This document shows, piece by piece, positions 26,453 through 36,600 of a stretch of DNA of 64,000 nucleotides. The translations under genes and the position numbers were made by a program. Numbering within the stretch: the first letter of the stretch is position 1; every line of letters starts with the position of its first letter. The notes below the pieces were generated by a model. That model was not told where the DNA came from. It saw only the letters and a list, made by a program, of their open reading frames with translations, and made no database searches. Source of the stretch: Cellvibrio sp. KY-YJ-3 (GTDB lineage Bacteria; Pseudomonadota; Gammaproteobacteria; Pseudomonadales; Cellvibrionaceae). The stretch covers positions 4,354,001 to 4,418,000 of the forward strand of contig NZ_CP031727.1 in assembly GCF_008806955.1 (NCBI RefSeq), in the 5' to 3' direction.

Positions 26453-28084
26453 ATGATTCACTTTTCCACGCTCGATTGGGCTGTGCTAGCTGGCTTTATG
26501 CTGTTGCTAGTCGCGGTAGTGGTCTGGTCGCTATTTGAAAAAGAAAAAGACACCTCTGACTATTTTCTGGCAGGCCGCAATGCCGGCTGGCTGGTAATTG
26601 GTTCATCCATTTTTGCCTCCAATATCGGTTCGGAACATTTGGTCGGGCTGTCGGGCGCAGGCATGCAAACGGGCATGGCGATGGCGCACTGGGAGTTACA
26701 GTCCTGGATTATTTTGTTGCTCGGTTGGATGTTCGCGCCGTTTTACTGGAGCAGCAAGGTGTACACCATGCCCGAGTATATGGAGCGCCGTTACTCGTCC
26801 AACTCACGCACTTTTTTGTCGTTTATTTCGCTGGTGAGTTATGTGCTCACCAAAGTATCGGTCACTGTGTATGCCGGTGGTGTGGTACTGAAAACAGTAC
26901 TCGGTATCGACAGTATGTGGGGTATCGATTTCTTTTGGATCGCTGCTGTTGGTTTGGTGGTAGTGACAGGTATATACACCGTGCTGGGCGGCATGAAAGC
27001 CATTATGTGGACCTCGGTATTGCAAACACCGGTGTTGATTATCGGTTCACTGGTCATTCTGGTCGTAGGCTTGGAGAAGGTGGGCGGTTTTGCTGAACTG
27101 GAACGTATCAATGGCGAAAAAATGCATTTGATTCGCGCCGCCAGTGACCCGGATTTTCCTTGGCCGGGTGTTATTTTTGGCTCGTTTATTATCGGCTTTT
27201 GGTATTGGTGTACGGATCAATACATTGTGCAGCGTGTGCTTTCCGCCAAAGGGATTCAAGCGGCGCGGCGCGGGACTATTTTTGCGGGCTACTTAAAATT
27301 GTTGCCGGTATTTATTTTCCTGTTTCCCGGCATGATCGCTTATGCGCTGCATCAACAAGGGCAAATAAATATTGAGAGTGCAGACCAAGCCTTTGCGGCA
27401 CTGGTATCGGAACTATTGCCTTCAGGTATTAAGGGTATTGTGATTGCCGGCTTACTCGCTGCGTTGATGAGCTCCCTGGCCTCGCTGTTTAATTCCTCCG
27501 CCACCTTATTCACCATCGATTTTTATAAAAAATTCAAACCACACGCAAGCGAAACAAAACTTTTGAGCGTGGGCCGCACCGCCACTGTAGTGGTGGTTTT
27601 ACTCGGCATAGTGTGGATTCCGGTAATGCAAATGGTGTCCGATGTGCTCTACGAATATTTACAGCTAGTGCAAGCGTTGATTGCACCGGGCATTGCTGTC
27701 GTATTTTTGCTGGGTGTATTTTCCAAACGCATTACACCTGCTGCCGGTTTTATCGGGTTGGTAAGCGGATTTGTATTGGGCATTTTGCGTTTAGTGCTAA
27801 CCATTTTTAAAGATCAACTTGATCCCGATGGCTTCCTGTACAGCTTGGTGGCCATGAATTGGCTCTACTACTGCTCATTATTATTTGTTGTGATTTGTGT
27901 ATTGGTGATTGGTGTAAGCCTGTTCACCAAAGTGGCGAGCGATGAGCAGTTACAAGGGTTAACCTATGGTTCAATTTCTGCGGCACAGCGCGCTGAAATT
28001 CGTGCCGGTATTGATAAGTGGGATGTGATTCATACCCTGATAATTGTGGGGATTACAGCAGCGATTTATGTGCGGTTTTGGTAG
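26453..28084 (+). CDS. Sodium/solute symporter (SSS family), vSGLT-like sugar transporter
   Basis: 543 residues with about 14 hydrophobic segments, the same length as Vibrio vSGLT, the sodium/galactose symporter. SSS features include DYFLAGRNAGWLVIGSSIFA, SNIGSEHLVGLSGAG, a glutamate in MAHWELQSW near the sugar site, GFWYWCTDQYIVQRVLSAKG, and SLASLFNSSATLFTIDFYK for the second sodium-site helix. It would carry sugar with sodium across the inner membrane. L-arabinose is a likely cargo because it is an analogue of D-galactose and the gene sits in an arabinan locus; this is inference. It diverges from a TonB receptor. The start follows an AAAAGG site. A G/C-rich hairpin repeat downstream may end transcription. 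Confidence 0.9.
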   Translation: MIHFSTLDWAVLAGFMLLLVAVVVWSLFEKEKDTSDYFLAGRNAGWLVIGSSIFASNIGSEHLVGLSGAGMQTGMAMAHWELQSWIILLLGWMFAPFYWSSKVYTMPEYMERRYSSNSRTFLSFISLVSYVLTKVSVTVYAGGVVLKTVLGIDSMWGIDFFWIAAVGLVVVTGIYTVLGGMKAIMWTSVLQTPVLIIGSLVILVVGLEKVGGFAELERINGEKMHLIRAASDPDFPWPGVIFGSFIIGFWYWCTDQYIVQRVLSAKGIQAARRGTIFAGYLKLLPVFIFLFPGMIAYALHQQGQINIESADQAFAALVSELLPSGIKGIVIAGLLAALMSSLASLFNSSATLFTIDFYKKFKPHASETKLLSVGRTATVVVVLLGIVWIPVMQMVSDVLYEYLQLVQALIAPGIAVVFLLGVFSKRITPAAGFIGLVSGFVLGILRLVLTIFKDQLDPDGFLYSLVAMNWLYYCSLLFVVICVLVIGVSLFTKVASDEQLQGLTYGSISAAQRAEIRAGIDKWDVIHTLIIVGITAAIYVRFW

Positions 28085-28113
28085 CGATATTTAAATCTTT
28101 TTTTACAAGCCAA

Positions 28114-28153
28114 TCCCCCTCCCCTTTTTTCAAAGGGGGAGGAGAGGGAGGGA
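28114..28153. repeat. C/G-rich hairpin repeat downstream of the symporter
   Basis: The arms CCTCCCCTTT and AAAGGGGGAGG pair with one bulge across a short loop. Purine/pyrimidine repeats of this type are commonly dispersed in proteobacterial intergenic DNA. Standing between convergent stops (28084 and 28155), it may also end transcription. Confidence 0.55.
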
Positions 28154-28154
28154 T

Positions 28155-28442
28155 TTAACCAGCCTTCGCTTTATAAGCACGAATAATTACGTTAAAACTC
28201 TCTGCATAGGCTTTCAAGTCATCCAATTCTTTTTTCTCGGCTGAACGGCTTAACCCAGCGCAACCTAAATAATCCTGCATTGCTTTTACGTAAGCTTTTA
28301 CATCGTTGTTTGCTTTGACCATCTGTGCACTTACTGCCGTTGCCGGGTCCGGAAATTCCGGTTTGGTGGCCGGTTTACTGCAAGCATAAGCACCGCTGGA
28401 TAAGGCGGCGGTTAGTGTCAACGCAATTACATATTTTTTCAT
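28155..28442 (-). CDS. Small secreted protein of unknown function, paralogue of 40264-40560
   Basis: 95 residues with a clear signal peptide (cut after GAYA), leaving a mature protein of about 75 residues that begins with cysteine. The core shared with the protein at 40264-40560 includes KPEFPDPAT, AQMVKANNDVKAYV, QDYLGCAGLSRS and EKKELDDLK. The two cysteines are conserved in both copies and could form a disulfide. The residues before the first cysteine do not make a normal lipobox. The mature part looks all-helical. It begins 17 bp downstream of the chemoreceptor gene with a strong GAGGAGAGAG site, so they are probably one operon. I do not recognise the family; a periplasmic role linked to sensing or sugar use is only a guess. 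Confidence 0.8.
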   Translation of the reverse strand: MKKYVIALTLTAALSSGAYACSKPATKPEFPDPATAVSAQMVKANNDVKAYVKAMQDYLGCAGLSRSAEKKELDDLKAYAESFNVIIRAYKAKAG

Positions 28443-28459
28443 TGTCTCTCTCCTCTGCT

Positions 28460-29998
28460 TTATACGCGGAAGCGGCTCACCAACTCGGAAAGCTGGTCGG
28501 CTGCGGCTGCCAGATGTTCAGTATTGGTACAAATGCGACTGGAGCTTTGTGCCGACTCCACGGCCACATTGGAAATGCGCTGCACATTTTTTTCGATTTG
28601 GCGTGTTGCAGCACTTTGCTGTTCGGACGCGGCAGCAATTTGGTTGGTGCGATCGCGAATCACACTCACGATAGAGGTAATATTTTCCAGCGACACGCTC
28701 GCTTGACCCGCTTGCTCCACCGAAGCACCCGCTTGTGCGTTGCCCGCCGACATCATTTCTACCGCTTTGTGCGAACCGGATTGCAAGCGCTCGATCATTT
28801 CGCGAATTTCGGTGGTGGATGTTTGCGTGCGCGAAGCCAGGGTGCGCACTTCATCGGCCACTACCGCAAAACCACGCCCCTGTTCACCGGCGCGCGCCGC
28901 TTCAATTGCCGCGTTCAGTGCAAGTAAGTTGGTTTGCTCGGCAATACCGCGAATGACATCCAACACCGAACCAATGCTTTGGGTTTCCTGTTGTAACTGA
29001 TCAATCACACCCGCAGCCGTTTTAATATCGTTAGAGAGGGATTGGATTTGCCCCATAGTGAGCGCCACTGTTTGTTTGCCAGAAGCGGCAGCACTATCGG
29101 CTTGCTGTGATTGGTTGGCGGTTTCACTCACACTTTGGCTAACGTTATCTACCACCGCCGCCATCTCGCGAATCGCCGTAACAATTTGCTGGATTTCGTT
29201 TTGTTGATGTTGGATTGCCAATTCATTTTCACGCGCGGTGGCGGACAATACCTGTGCATCTTTGCGCACACTTGCGGCAGTTTGAATCACGTTGCCGATA
29301 ATGCCCTGCAAGCGCTCAACAAAGCGATTAAAACAGCTGGCCAATTCTGCCACTTCATCGCGACCAGAAACTGGCAAGCGACGAGTCAGGTCGCCCTCAC
29401 CTTCCGAAATATTGCGCAGTGCTTCCACTATGTTATTGATTGGCCCAACAATACTTTTTTGCACGGCATATGACACCGCCAAGGCCAGCAAGCTGAGCAC
29501 AATCACCACTACCAGCGAGCGATTAAACGCCTGAGCCACAATGGTTTGCACCTCGGCCATATCAATCACCATGGAGATGTACGCCAGGGTTTGGCCGTCG
29601 GACTGAATTGCCTCGGTAATAGTTAACTGCCCTTTGGCTTCCGTCATGCCGACGGAAGGCGCTTGTGTAGATATGCGGCTTTTGGCATCGGCCTCGCTCA
29701 CACCCTGCACATACCAAGCGAAGGGTTTACCGCCGCTGTAAATGGCCGCCGATTGCACACGGGGGCTGAGCTTCAAAGCATTGAGTGACGCCGCTACCGT
29801 TGCCGCATCATCAAACGTGATTGCACCTACACTGGCCTCACCCAATACCTGGGCCAGGGTTTGGGTATCCTTAATAATGGTATCGCGCGCCGTCTCGATA
29901 CCCGATTGTGCCGTTACTATTGCCGTAGCCACCACTGCTGCCACGCAGCTAAGCGTGACGCTTAGGAGGATTTTCATTTTGAGCGATAAATTATTCAC
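28460..29998 (-). CDS. Methyl-accepting chemotaxis protein
   Basis: 512 residues. TM1 is near residues 8-28. A periplasmic sensor of about 125 residues follows ([18 protein letters not shown], a pattern like the CHASE8 domain), then TM2 ([17 protein letters not shown]), a HAMP linker ([20 protein letters not shown]) and the cytoplasmic signalling domain with the hairpin tip [20 protein letters not shown]. The best start is GTG at 29998, because AGAGG lies 6 nt upstream; an ATG seven codons later has no such site. It senses an unknown signal and controls CheA. A small secreted protein is encoded 17 bp downstream and might supply or shape the signal (inference). Placement in the locus suggests taxis toward pectic sugars, but this is not shown. 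Confidence 0.93.
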   Translation of the reverse strand: MNNLSLKMKILLSVTLSCVAAVVATAIVTAQSGIETARDTIIKDTQTLAQVLGEASVGAITFDDAATVAASLNALKLSPRVQSAAIYSGGKPFAWYVQGVSEADAKSRISTQAPSVGMTEAKGQLTITEAIQSDGQTLAYISMVIDMAEVQTIVAQAFNRSLVVVIVLSLLALAVSYAVQKSIVGPINNIVEALRNISEGEGDLTRRLPVSGRDEVAELASCFNRFVERLQGIIGNVIQTAASVRKDAQVLSATARENELAIQHQQNEIQQIVTAIREMAAVVDNVSQSVSETANQSQQADSAAASGKQTVALTMGQIQSLSNDIKTAAGVIDQLQQETQSIGSVLDVIRGIAEQTNLLALNAAIEAARAGEQGRGFAVVADEVRTLASRTQTSTTEIREMIERLQSGSHKAVEMMSAGNAQAGASVEQAGQASVSLENITSIVSVIRDRTNQIAAASEQQSAATRQIEKNVQRISNVAVESAQSSSRICTNTEHLAAAADQLSELVSRFRV

Positions 29999-30519
29999 AC
30001 CAACCTCTCAGATAATTTTTCTTATGTCGCTATGATCCAGCACTACCGCACCAGCGGATAAATTGTCAGTCAAATAAAGCACCCAACTAAGCGCCCTACC
30101 CCGATTTATCTTTTAGTTACGATAAAAACACTGAATGTTAAGTATAGGTCAATATTGGCAATTGCTATTTGTAGAATTCTTGTTAGTCAAAAAAGCAATA
30201 AAAGACGAAGATAAGCCGGTTATTTGCGAAAAGCATCACAAAAAAATCACATATCTGATAAATCCGTCCTTTTACTTATAGCTAAGGCTCACCGAACAGG
30301 CAAAAAAAAGCCGCTAACACAAGTACTAGCGGCGCAAAAAGTGGTGTCATCAACAAAACTAACACCATCCAACGACAAAGGGATAAGACTCGGGACACAT
30401 ACAACAATCGATGACGGTGGGCACTGTATCGATATTGCTATCTTTTGTGCACCACCATTTGTATTATTATATATAAATATTAAAAGTAATCCAGCAATTT
30501 TTAACCCAAGGTATCCACA
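29999..30519. other. 521-bp divergent region between chemoreceptor and arabinanase genes
   Basis: No gene was found. The right part, before 30520, is very AT-rich and holds a partial operator-like TTGTATTATTA at 30459. A minus-strand terminator-like hairpin lies at 30302-30333. Confidence 0.45.
30302..30333 (-). terminator. Orphan minus-strand terminator-like hairpin
   Basis: Stem GCCGCTA / TAGCGGC with a 10-base loop; on the minus strand eight Ts follow. No minus-strand gene ends here, so it may close a short non-coding or leader transcript, or insulate the chemoreceptor promoter. Confidence 0.55.
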
Positions 30520-32097
30520 ATGAAGCCTTTACTAAAACACAGCGCAAAACTCCTCCCCTTTTCACTGGCGCTGGCACTTGCTGCCTGCGGTGGCGGTGGA
30601 GGTGGTTCACCCAGTGCAAACAACCCCACCCCCGCCAGCAGTGTGGCAACCATAAGCAGCAGCGAAATGGCCACTAGTAGCAGCGCGACCAGCATGGCCA
30701 GTAGCAGTGCAGTCGCCGGTGAAACCGTGAATATCAATTTTACCAACGCGGCGGTACACGACCCCTCAGTGGTAAAAGTAGGCAGTGAGTACTATGTGTT
30801 TGGCTCACATTTAGCTGCCGCCAAAAGTAGCGACTTGATGAACTGGACCAAGGTGGCCGATGGCGTGAATAACCAAAACCCCTTGTTCGGCAATAAGGTC
30901 ACTACCGAATTGGCAGACACCTTTACCTGGTCAGAGGTAACCGGCTTGTGGGCCGCGGATGTTATCCAGCTGGACGATGGCAAATTCTACTTCTACTACA
31001 ACTCCTGCAAGGGCGATTCACCCCGCTCAGCGCTGGGTGTAGCGGTAGCCGACAACATTGAAGGCCCTTATGTGAACAAACAAATCATGCTCAAGTCCGG
31101 CATGTGGGGTCAGGCCAGTGAAGACGGCACGGTATACGACGCCCAAGTCCACCCCAACGCAGTAGACCCGGATGTATTTTTTGATAAAAACGGCAAGCTG
31201 TGGATGATGTATGGCTCCTACTCCGGCGGCATTTTTATTCTGGAGCTGGATGAAGCCACCGGCCTAGCCAAACCCGGCCAAGGCTACGGCAAACACCTGT
31301 TAGGCGGCCATCACGCGCGCATCGAGGGCGCTTATGTGCTCTATAACGCGCAAACCGGTTACTACTATATGTTCACCTCTTTTGGCGGGCTGGATGCAAT
31401 TGGTGCCTACAACATGCGCGTCGCGCGCTCGGTGAACCCTGATGGCCCTTATTTGGATGCCGCGGGCACCGATATGTCCACGGTAAAAGGCAACCCCAAC
31501 AAACTGTTTGACGACGTGCTCTACGCACCTCACGGGCAAAAGTTGATGGGCAATTTCCAGTTCGCGTTAGCCGCTGGCGAGACAGGCACACAACACGGTT
31601 ATGTTTCTGCGGGGCACAACTCGGCCTATTACGAGGAAGAGTCGGATCAATATTTCCTGATTTTCCACACCCGTTTCCCCGGCCGTGGTGAGCAACATGA
31701 AATTCGCACCCATGAACTGTTTTTTAATGCCGATGGCTGGCCGGTCGCGGCGCCCTATCGCTATGTACCACTCAGCAGCAATCCGACCACATTGGATAAA
31801 ACCATTGCTGGCAGCGAAGTAGCGGGTAGTTACAAATACATCAACCACGGTAAAGACATCAGCGCCACGCTGAAAACCTCATCCACTATTACCCTTAATA
31901 GTGATGGCAGTGTGACTGGTGCAGTGAGCGGAAGCTGGAGCGCGCAGGGCAATAATTTAATTGACCTGACACTTGGCAATGAGAGTTTTAAAGGTGTTTT
32001 ATCGCGCCAGTGGAACCCCAACAGCAAAACCTTCGTGGTGACATTCAGTGCACAATCAACTGCTGGTATTTCTGTGTGGGGCAGCCGGAATAATTAA
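30520..32097 (+). CDS. GH43 (subfamily 5-like) endo-1,5-alpha-L-arabinanase lipoprotein
   Basis: 525 residues. The lipoprotein signal ends at LALAAC (Cys23). A glycine and serine-rich linker (SSSEMATSSSATSMASSSA) spaces the enzyme from the membrane. The GH43 domain covers about 70-400, with Asp81 (VHDPSV) as base, Asp216 (NAVDPD) as modulator and Glu269 (RIEGAY) as acid; GHNSAY carries the metal-site histidine. GDSPRSALG, YGSYSGGIF and GQGYGK closely recall Bacillus subtilis Abn2. A C-terminal beta-barrel domain (about 425-525) with GVLSRQWN and STAGISVWGS is the usual partner of this type. It should cut the alpha-1,5-arabinan backbone at the cell surface or in the periplasm. Upstream, AT-rich sequence contains one weak half-site of the arabinose operator. 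Confidence 0.92.
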   Translation: MKPLLKHSAKLLPFSLALALAACGGGGGGSPSANNPTPASSVATISSSEMATSSSATSMASSSAVAGETVNINFTNAAVHDPSVVKVGSEYYVFGSHLAAAKSSDLMNWTKVADGVNNQNPLFGNKVTTELADTFTWSEVTGLWAADVIQLDDGKFYFYYNSCKGDSPRSALGVAVADNIEGPYVNKQIMLKSGMWGQASEDGTVYDAQVHPNAVDPDVFFDKNGKLWMMYGSYSGGIFILELDEATGLAKPGQGYGKHLLGGHHARIEGAYVLYNAQTGYYYMFTSFGGLDAIGAYNMRVARSVNPDGPYLDAAGTDMSTVKGNPNKLFDDVLYAPHGQKLMGNFQFALAAGETGTQHGYVSAGHNSAYYEEESDQYFLIFHTRFPGRGEQHEIRTHELFFNADGWPVAAPYRYVPLSSNPTTLDKTIAGSEVAGSYKYINHGKDISATLKTSSTITLNSDGSVTGAVSGSWSAQGNNLIDLTLGNESFKGVLSRQWNPNSKTFVVTFSAQSTAGISVWGSRNN

Positions 32098-32107
32098 ACC
32101 TCCTTCA

Positions 32108-32136
32108 TCATGCCCGCGAACGCGGGTATCCATAAA
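32108..32136. repeat. REP-like palindromic repeat, copy B
   Basis: Its reverse complement nearly equals copy A at 17393-17421 (ATACCCGCG then CGCGGG.AT). It lies immediately after the arabinanase stop at 32097 and next to the PL3 terminator. Confidence 0.7.
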
Positions 32137-32158
32137 AAACCGGGCGCAACGCCCGGTT
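32134..32158 (-). terminator. Terminator of the PL3 pectate lyase gene
   Basis: Stem AACCGGGCG / CGCCCGGTT with a three-base loop. Read on the minus strand it is followed by six Ts. It also lies after the plus-strand arabinanase stop but has a poor T-run in that direction. Confidence 0.85.
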
Positions 32159-32216
32159 ATTAAGTACAAAGAGGCACTTCCACCCCGTTAGTTTTTCAAC
32201 TTCACGAGTTTTTAAC

Positions 32217-33407
32217 TTACAACGCGGTTACATCGCCCGTAGAAACATCACAGCTGGCGGTATTCCAGTATTCGCCGTACTTGGTGGATGAACTGCCACT
32301 TTGCACGCCCTGGAACTCTTCACACACCGGCGGTTTACCGCGCACGTAATTTTTAATCTTCAAGCGACGGATAGTCGCTTTATCGCCAAAGTTGCGGTTC
32401 GCACCGGCGATGCTGCCTATCGCCCCGTTGATATTCACATCGTAAACCAACAGATTGCGCGGGCCGCCATTGCTTGAGCAATTACCGCAGGAGCGCCACA
32501 ACTTGCCGTTGGTGCCGGTGGCGGTAAAGCCGCCAGCTACAATGGTGGTGCTGTTTTTGGAGTTGTGCTGGAAGATTTTATCGGGTGTACCGCCGTACCC
32601 ACTGCCCGAGGCGTTATAAGCTGAACCGCCCACAATAGTCATGGTGCCGCCTTCGGATTTGTTAGTCGCCGCGTCTTCACAGATATCATTCCATACCACG
32701 TCCGCCAGGGTGCAGTTGCCGCTGTTGCAGTGAATACCGTCCGAACCACCATTGGCCGCAAGCTTCACATTGCGGATGGATGAGTTCCTCAGGGTTAACA
32801 CCGCCGGCTGGGTTTCACTGTTACTGGCACAGCTCAAGCCAATGGTTTTGCCACCGCAATTAACAAAACGATTAGTTAGCGTGGCGCCCGCAACACATTC
32901 ACTGGCACTGCCCACTTTTTGGAAAGCCCATAACTGCCCAGCTCCCCCCCAGTAGCTGAACATATTCACCTCCGCACCGGCATACATATTCATTTGCCAC
33001 ACATCCATTGCGCGACCGCCGAGTTTGGCGGTGATGGAGTAATAATTATTGCCGGTGTCGTTAATGTACCAGCGCTGGTTATCGGCACCGGTGTAAGTCC
33101 ACTGGCGAACTTCTGCACCGTCGTTAGTATTCCAACCGTATAAATCCAGCGCTTTACCGCTGTGTACAGCACGAATGGAATAGGTGCCATCGCTCAGGGC
33201 GGTCACATCAAACTGCTGGTTATTGCCACCCAACACGAACCATTGCATCACATCCGCACCATCGGCCGTGCTGAAGTTGGCGACATCCAAGGCATTACCG
33301 TTGAGCTTGGATACTATGACGTAGCGCCCGGAAGACAGCGCCGCATGGCTGGTGGCACTCAGCAGCATGCTGAACGCCAATACAAAAAATAACGAAATAC
33401 GTTTCAT
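32217..33407 (-). CDS. Secreted PL3 pectate lyase with N-terminal RICIN module
   Basis: 396 residues from the ATG at 33407, which has GGAG 9 nt upstream; an earlier in-frame start at 33446 has none. The signal peptide ends at TSHA. Residues about 23-155 form a RICIN beta-trefoil with repeats ADVMQW, AEVRQW and AEVNMF. The C-terminal 230 residues match the family 3 pectate lyase parallel beta-helix: NGGSDGIHCNSGNCTLADV, DICEDAATNKSEGG, DKIFQHNSK and GKLWRSCGNCSSNGGPR. Several cysteines probably form disulfides. PL3 enzymes cleave polygalacturonate by calcium-dependent beta-elimination, which would open pectin so that arabinan side chains become accessible. A hairpin with a T-run lies after its stop. 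It converges on the GH43 gene at 30520. Confidence 0.92.
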   Translation of the reverse strand: MKRISLFFVLAFSMLLSATSHAALSSGRYVIVSKLNGNALDVANFSTADGADVMQWFVLGGNNQQFDVTALSDGTYSIRAVHSGKALDLYGWNTNDGAEVRQWTYTGADNQRWYINDTGNNYYSITAKLGGRAMDVWQMNMYAGAEVNMFSYWGGAGQLWAFQKVGSASECVAGATLTNRFVNCGGKTIGLSCASNSETQPAVLTLRNSSIRNVKLAANGGSDGIHCNSGNCTLADVVWNDICEDAATNKSEGGTMTIVGGSAYNASGSGYGGTPDKIFQHNSKNSTTIVAGGFTATGTNGKLWRSCGNCSSNGGPRNLLVYDVNINGAIGSIAGANRNFGDKATIRRLKIKNYVRGKPPVCEEFQGVQSGSSSTKYGEYWNTASCDVSTGDVTAL

Positions 33408-33627
33408 TGATTCGATCTCCACTTTTATCTTTATTAGGGAATCCACTTATCAGGATTGATAAGCAGCAGGGCGGGAATGCCTCTTTGGATCGACCGGTCT
33501 ATTGCCTTATTTAATTACGCCTTATTAGTATTATTATATTTTTAAGTGACGATAGAGCTTGGGGGATGGCTTGTAAATAGCAGCCACTCTGCTGAGCAAA
33601 ATTTAGTCACACAAAACCACATGCAAC

Positions 33628-33653
33628 AAAAAGGCACCCGAAGGTGCCTTTTT
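33628..33653. terminator. Terminator after the large GH43 lipoprotein gene
   Basis: AAAAAGGCACC and GGTGCCTTTTT around a four-base CGAA loop, about 30 bp after the minus-strand stop at 33683. The symmetry makes it usable in both directions, but only the minus strand has a gene ending here. Confidence 0.9.
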
Positions 33654-33682
33654 GTACCGATTTATGAACTTATCAAGACGAC

Positions 33683-36600
33683 TTACTCCGCAGAGTCCCG
33701 TGCGTTAATAATTGCTACGTCATCTGCAGTTAACACTTCGTCATAGATTTTCAGCTCGTCAACTTGACCGTTATAGGGGATATCCCAATAGTTCACACCC
33801 AATGCAAAGTGAGTATCACCTGCAGGGGTAAATACGTCGGGGAATCCCGCCATAGTGCTGGTTTGTGCACCGTTGATGTAGGTAGTCAACCTGCCGTTTT
33901 CCACTACCATCACCAAATGACTCCAGCTGCCGGTTGGGATCTTGGCGTTGAATGTCCCGTCATACCAGGCAGTACCTGACCAGAGCATAGTGTTTTGCGC
34001 ATCACCCGGGCCACGCGGTACCACGCTAATCCAACTAGAGTCAGTCGCCCAACCAAAGAACGCCGGTGTGTACTGGGTTCCCGCAGTCAAGTTCAGCCAG
34101 ATCGAGATACTATAAGAGTGATCGTTGATCAGGTTGTCAGGCAAGAGCACACCCGAGTTACCATCCAGCACCAGTGCCTTGCCCTTGGCGCCGTCCACAT
34201 AGCTGACTGAACCGCCAGCGACATTGACGCGATTGCCTACCACTGTGCCGTCTGCATACACACCGCTGGTTTCGCTCAAATCATCTTCAAATGAGAAAGT
34301 AGCCAGCGGCACTGGAGGCGCCTTGGATTTCACCACCACTTCAAACGCTTTCGTTTCGGTGAGGCCGCCGTAGCTCAGGGTTGCCATAAGTGTTGCGGTT
34401 GCATCCGGCTCGGTAGCACTGGGCTGGGTAATGGTTCCAACAGCATCTATTGCGCTTTGATTGCTGGAAGACCAGCTGATGGCCACACCATAAGCACCCG
34501 CCAATGGCAGATCTATGTCGCTCTTCAAGCCCGAGAGATCGCCCAGCTCCAAGCCCGCTTTGGCGGCAGCAAGTACATCGGCAGCGGGCATATTGCCGGG
34601 TTCACGCAAACCAACCTCTTCGGGAGTCAGCACGGTATTGTAGACTTTGAAGTCGTCAATCAGACCGTTGTAGGGAGTATCCCAGTAGTTCACACCTAAA
34701 CCAAAGATGCCAACATTGTTGCTAAATAAATCGACTACACCATTAGCCGTACATTTCTTCACACCATCCAAATAAACCGTGGCCAGGCCCTGATCTACTG
34801 AAAGCGTAACCTGAGTCCACTCATTTAATGGCAGTGCCACACCAGAAGCACACCAGGTATCACCTACTCCAACGGCAGTGGATATATGCCATACCTTGAA
34901 GGTTTGATCCCACCAGGTTTCCAATGGCAGACTGATCCAATCAAAACCAACAGCACCAAAGAAACTGGCGGTAAACCAGGTTTTGGCAGCAGGTTTCAAC
35001 CAGTAAGAGATGGTGTATTGGTAGTTATTGATAATGCCATCGGGCAGGCGCACGCCGTAGTTATTGAGGCTGATGGCCTGACCATCGCGCCCTTCAACAT
35101 AAGCCGCCACTCCACCGGTATTGTCGATGCGGTCGCCCGTTGTGGTAGCGCTGGCGAAAGTGCCGGTAGCATCGACCAAATCACCATCAAACTTGAACTG
35201 CGCGGTCGCTGGAGCCAAACGCAACGCCAATACTTTTACCACCATGCTCTTGGTTTGGGTTTGACCATTCAAGGTGATAGTGGCAGTCAGGGTTACATCC
35301 TGATCACCGGCAGTTGCACTGGGGCGATTGACGTGAGCGACACCAGTTAACTCACCGGTTTTTTTGTCCCGCTTGAGGTTAATCACCGCCGGATTACTCG
35401 ATACCCAGGTAATCTCGGCTGCACGGGTGCCGCGCAATGGCACAGTCATGGTTGGATCTACGTATTCCGCAGGCAAGGACAAATCATCTGCAATTGCCGT
35501 CAGGTTTTCGCCGGTAGTACGCGCCTCCAACTGGGAACCCCACACCGAAACACCTTTAGTCGATATCGCGGAGAAAGTTGGTACCAAACGCGCTGCTGCT
35601 GCATCCCACTGCCACGCCATTACACCTTCATAGGTATCGCTACCCAACACCAGGGTAATGCGCTTGTTGTCAGTGTCCGACAGACGATAGTAACCACTCA
35701 CTTCACCAGTGATGGTGCGGTCGTCGTTCAGGCGGATATAAACCGAGTTATGAGCGACAGAATTAGTATCCAGGCCGTGATTGATGAAACGGTAATCGCC
35801 CACCAGATCATTAGCATCCACTACGTTGGTACCCTCGATAGGCGCATAACGCTGCGGCGAAGAAACTAACCAACCGTCTTTATTGACCCACATTTCATGC
35901 ACACGCACCGAGTGCTCTTCACCGCGATTCGGGAACCGCGTATGGGTGACTAACAAAGTCTTTTTGGTGGCTGCATCGTAGTAAGCAGAGTTATGACCTG
36001 GCGCCAAATAACCCCAGCTGTCGGTAACATCGCCCACTTCAGAGACAAAGTTAAAGCCGCCCATTAACTTCACACCGTATTTGCTAAGCGTTTCGGTATT
36101 GGTCTTGGCGAGTAACATGTCATTACCTGCCGCATCCAAATAGGGGCCATCGGGATTTTTGGAGCGGGAAACACGGATGTTGTAGCCACCGGTTGCGTTA
36201 TAACCACCGATTGAGGTGAACATGTAGTAGTAGTCGGCGTCCGGGTTGTAGACGATAAAAGACCCTTCAACCGCAGCAAGGCCGCCTCCGGTCAAAGGCT
36301 TACCGTAACCTTGACCAGCCTCAGGTTTGCCAGTGGTTTCATCCATTCTCAGGATGAAAATGCCCCCGGAATAGGAACCGTAGACCATCCACATTTGATT
36401 GTTTTTGTCATAGAAGGCTGTAGGGTCAATCACGTTCGGATCCTTGAAACGATCATAGGTGGTTTGACCGTTGTCCAGCGGAAAACTGGCGAACTCCTCT
36501 GGCGAACGATAATCAGAGCGTAAAAATATGCCCTTATCGACATAAGGCCCTTCAATGGAGTCTGACTCCGCCAAGCCTAAATACGAACGATGGAAACACA

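Noticed and set aside
26453-28084. SSS symporter as a sensor-kinase fused transporter
   Set aside because: It ends after the transport domain at 543 residues; no kinase domain follows.
28114-28153. C/G-rich hairpin as a riboswitch or RNA gene
   Set aside because: It lies between convergent stops, is a low-complexity purine/pyrimidine hairpin and has no aptamer-like structure.
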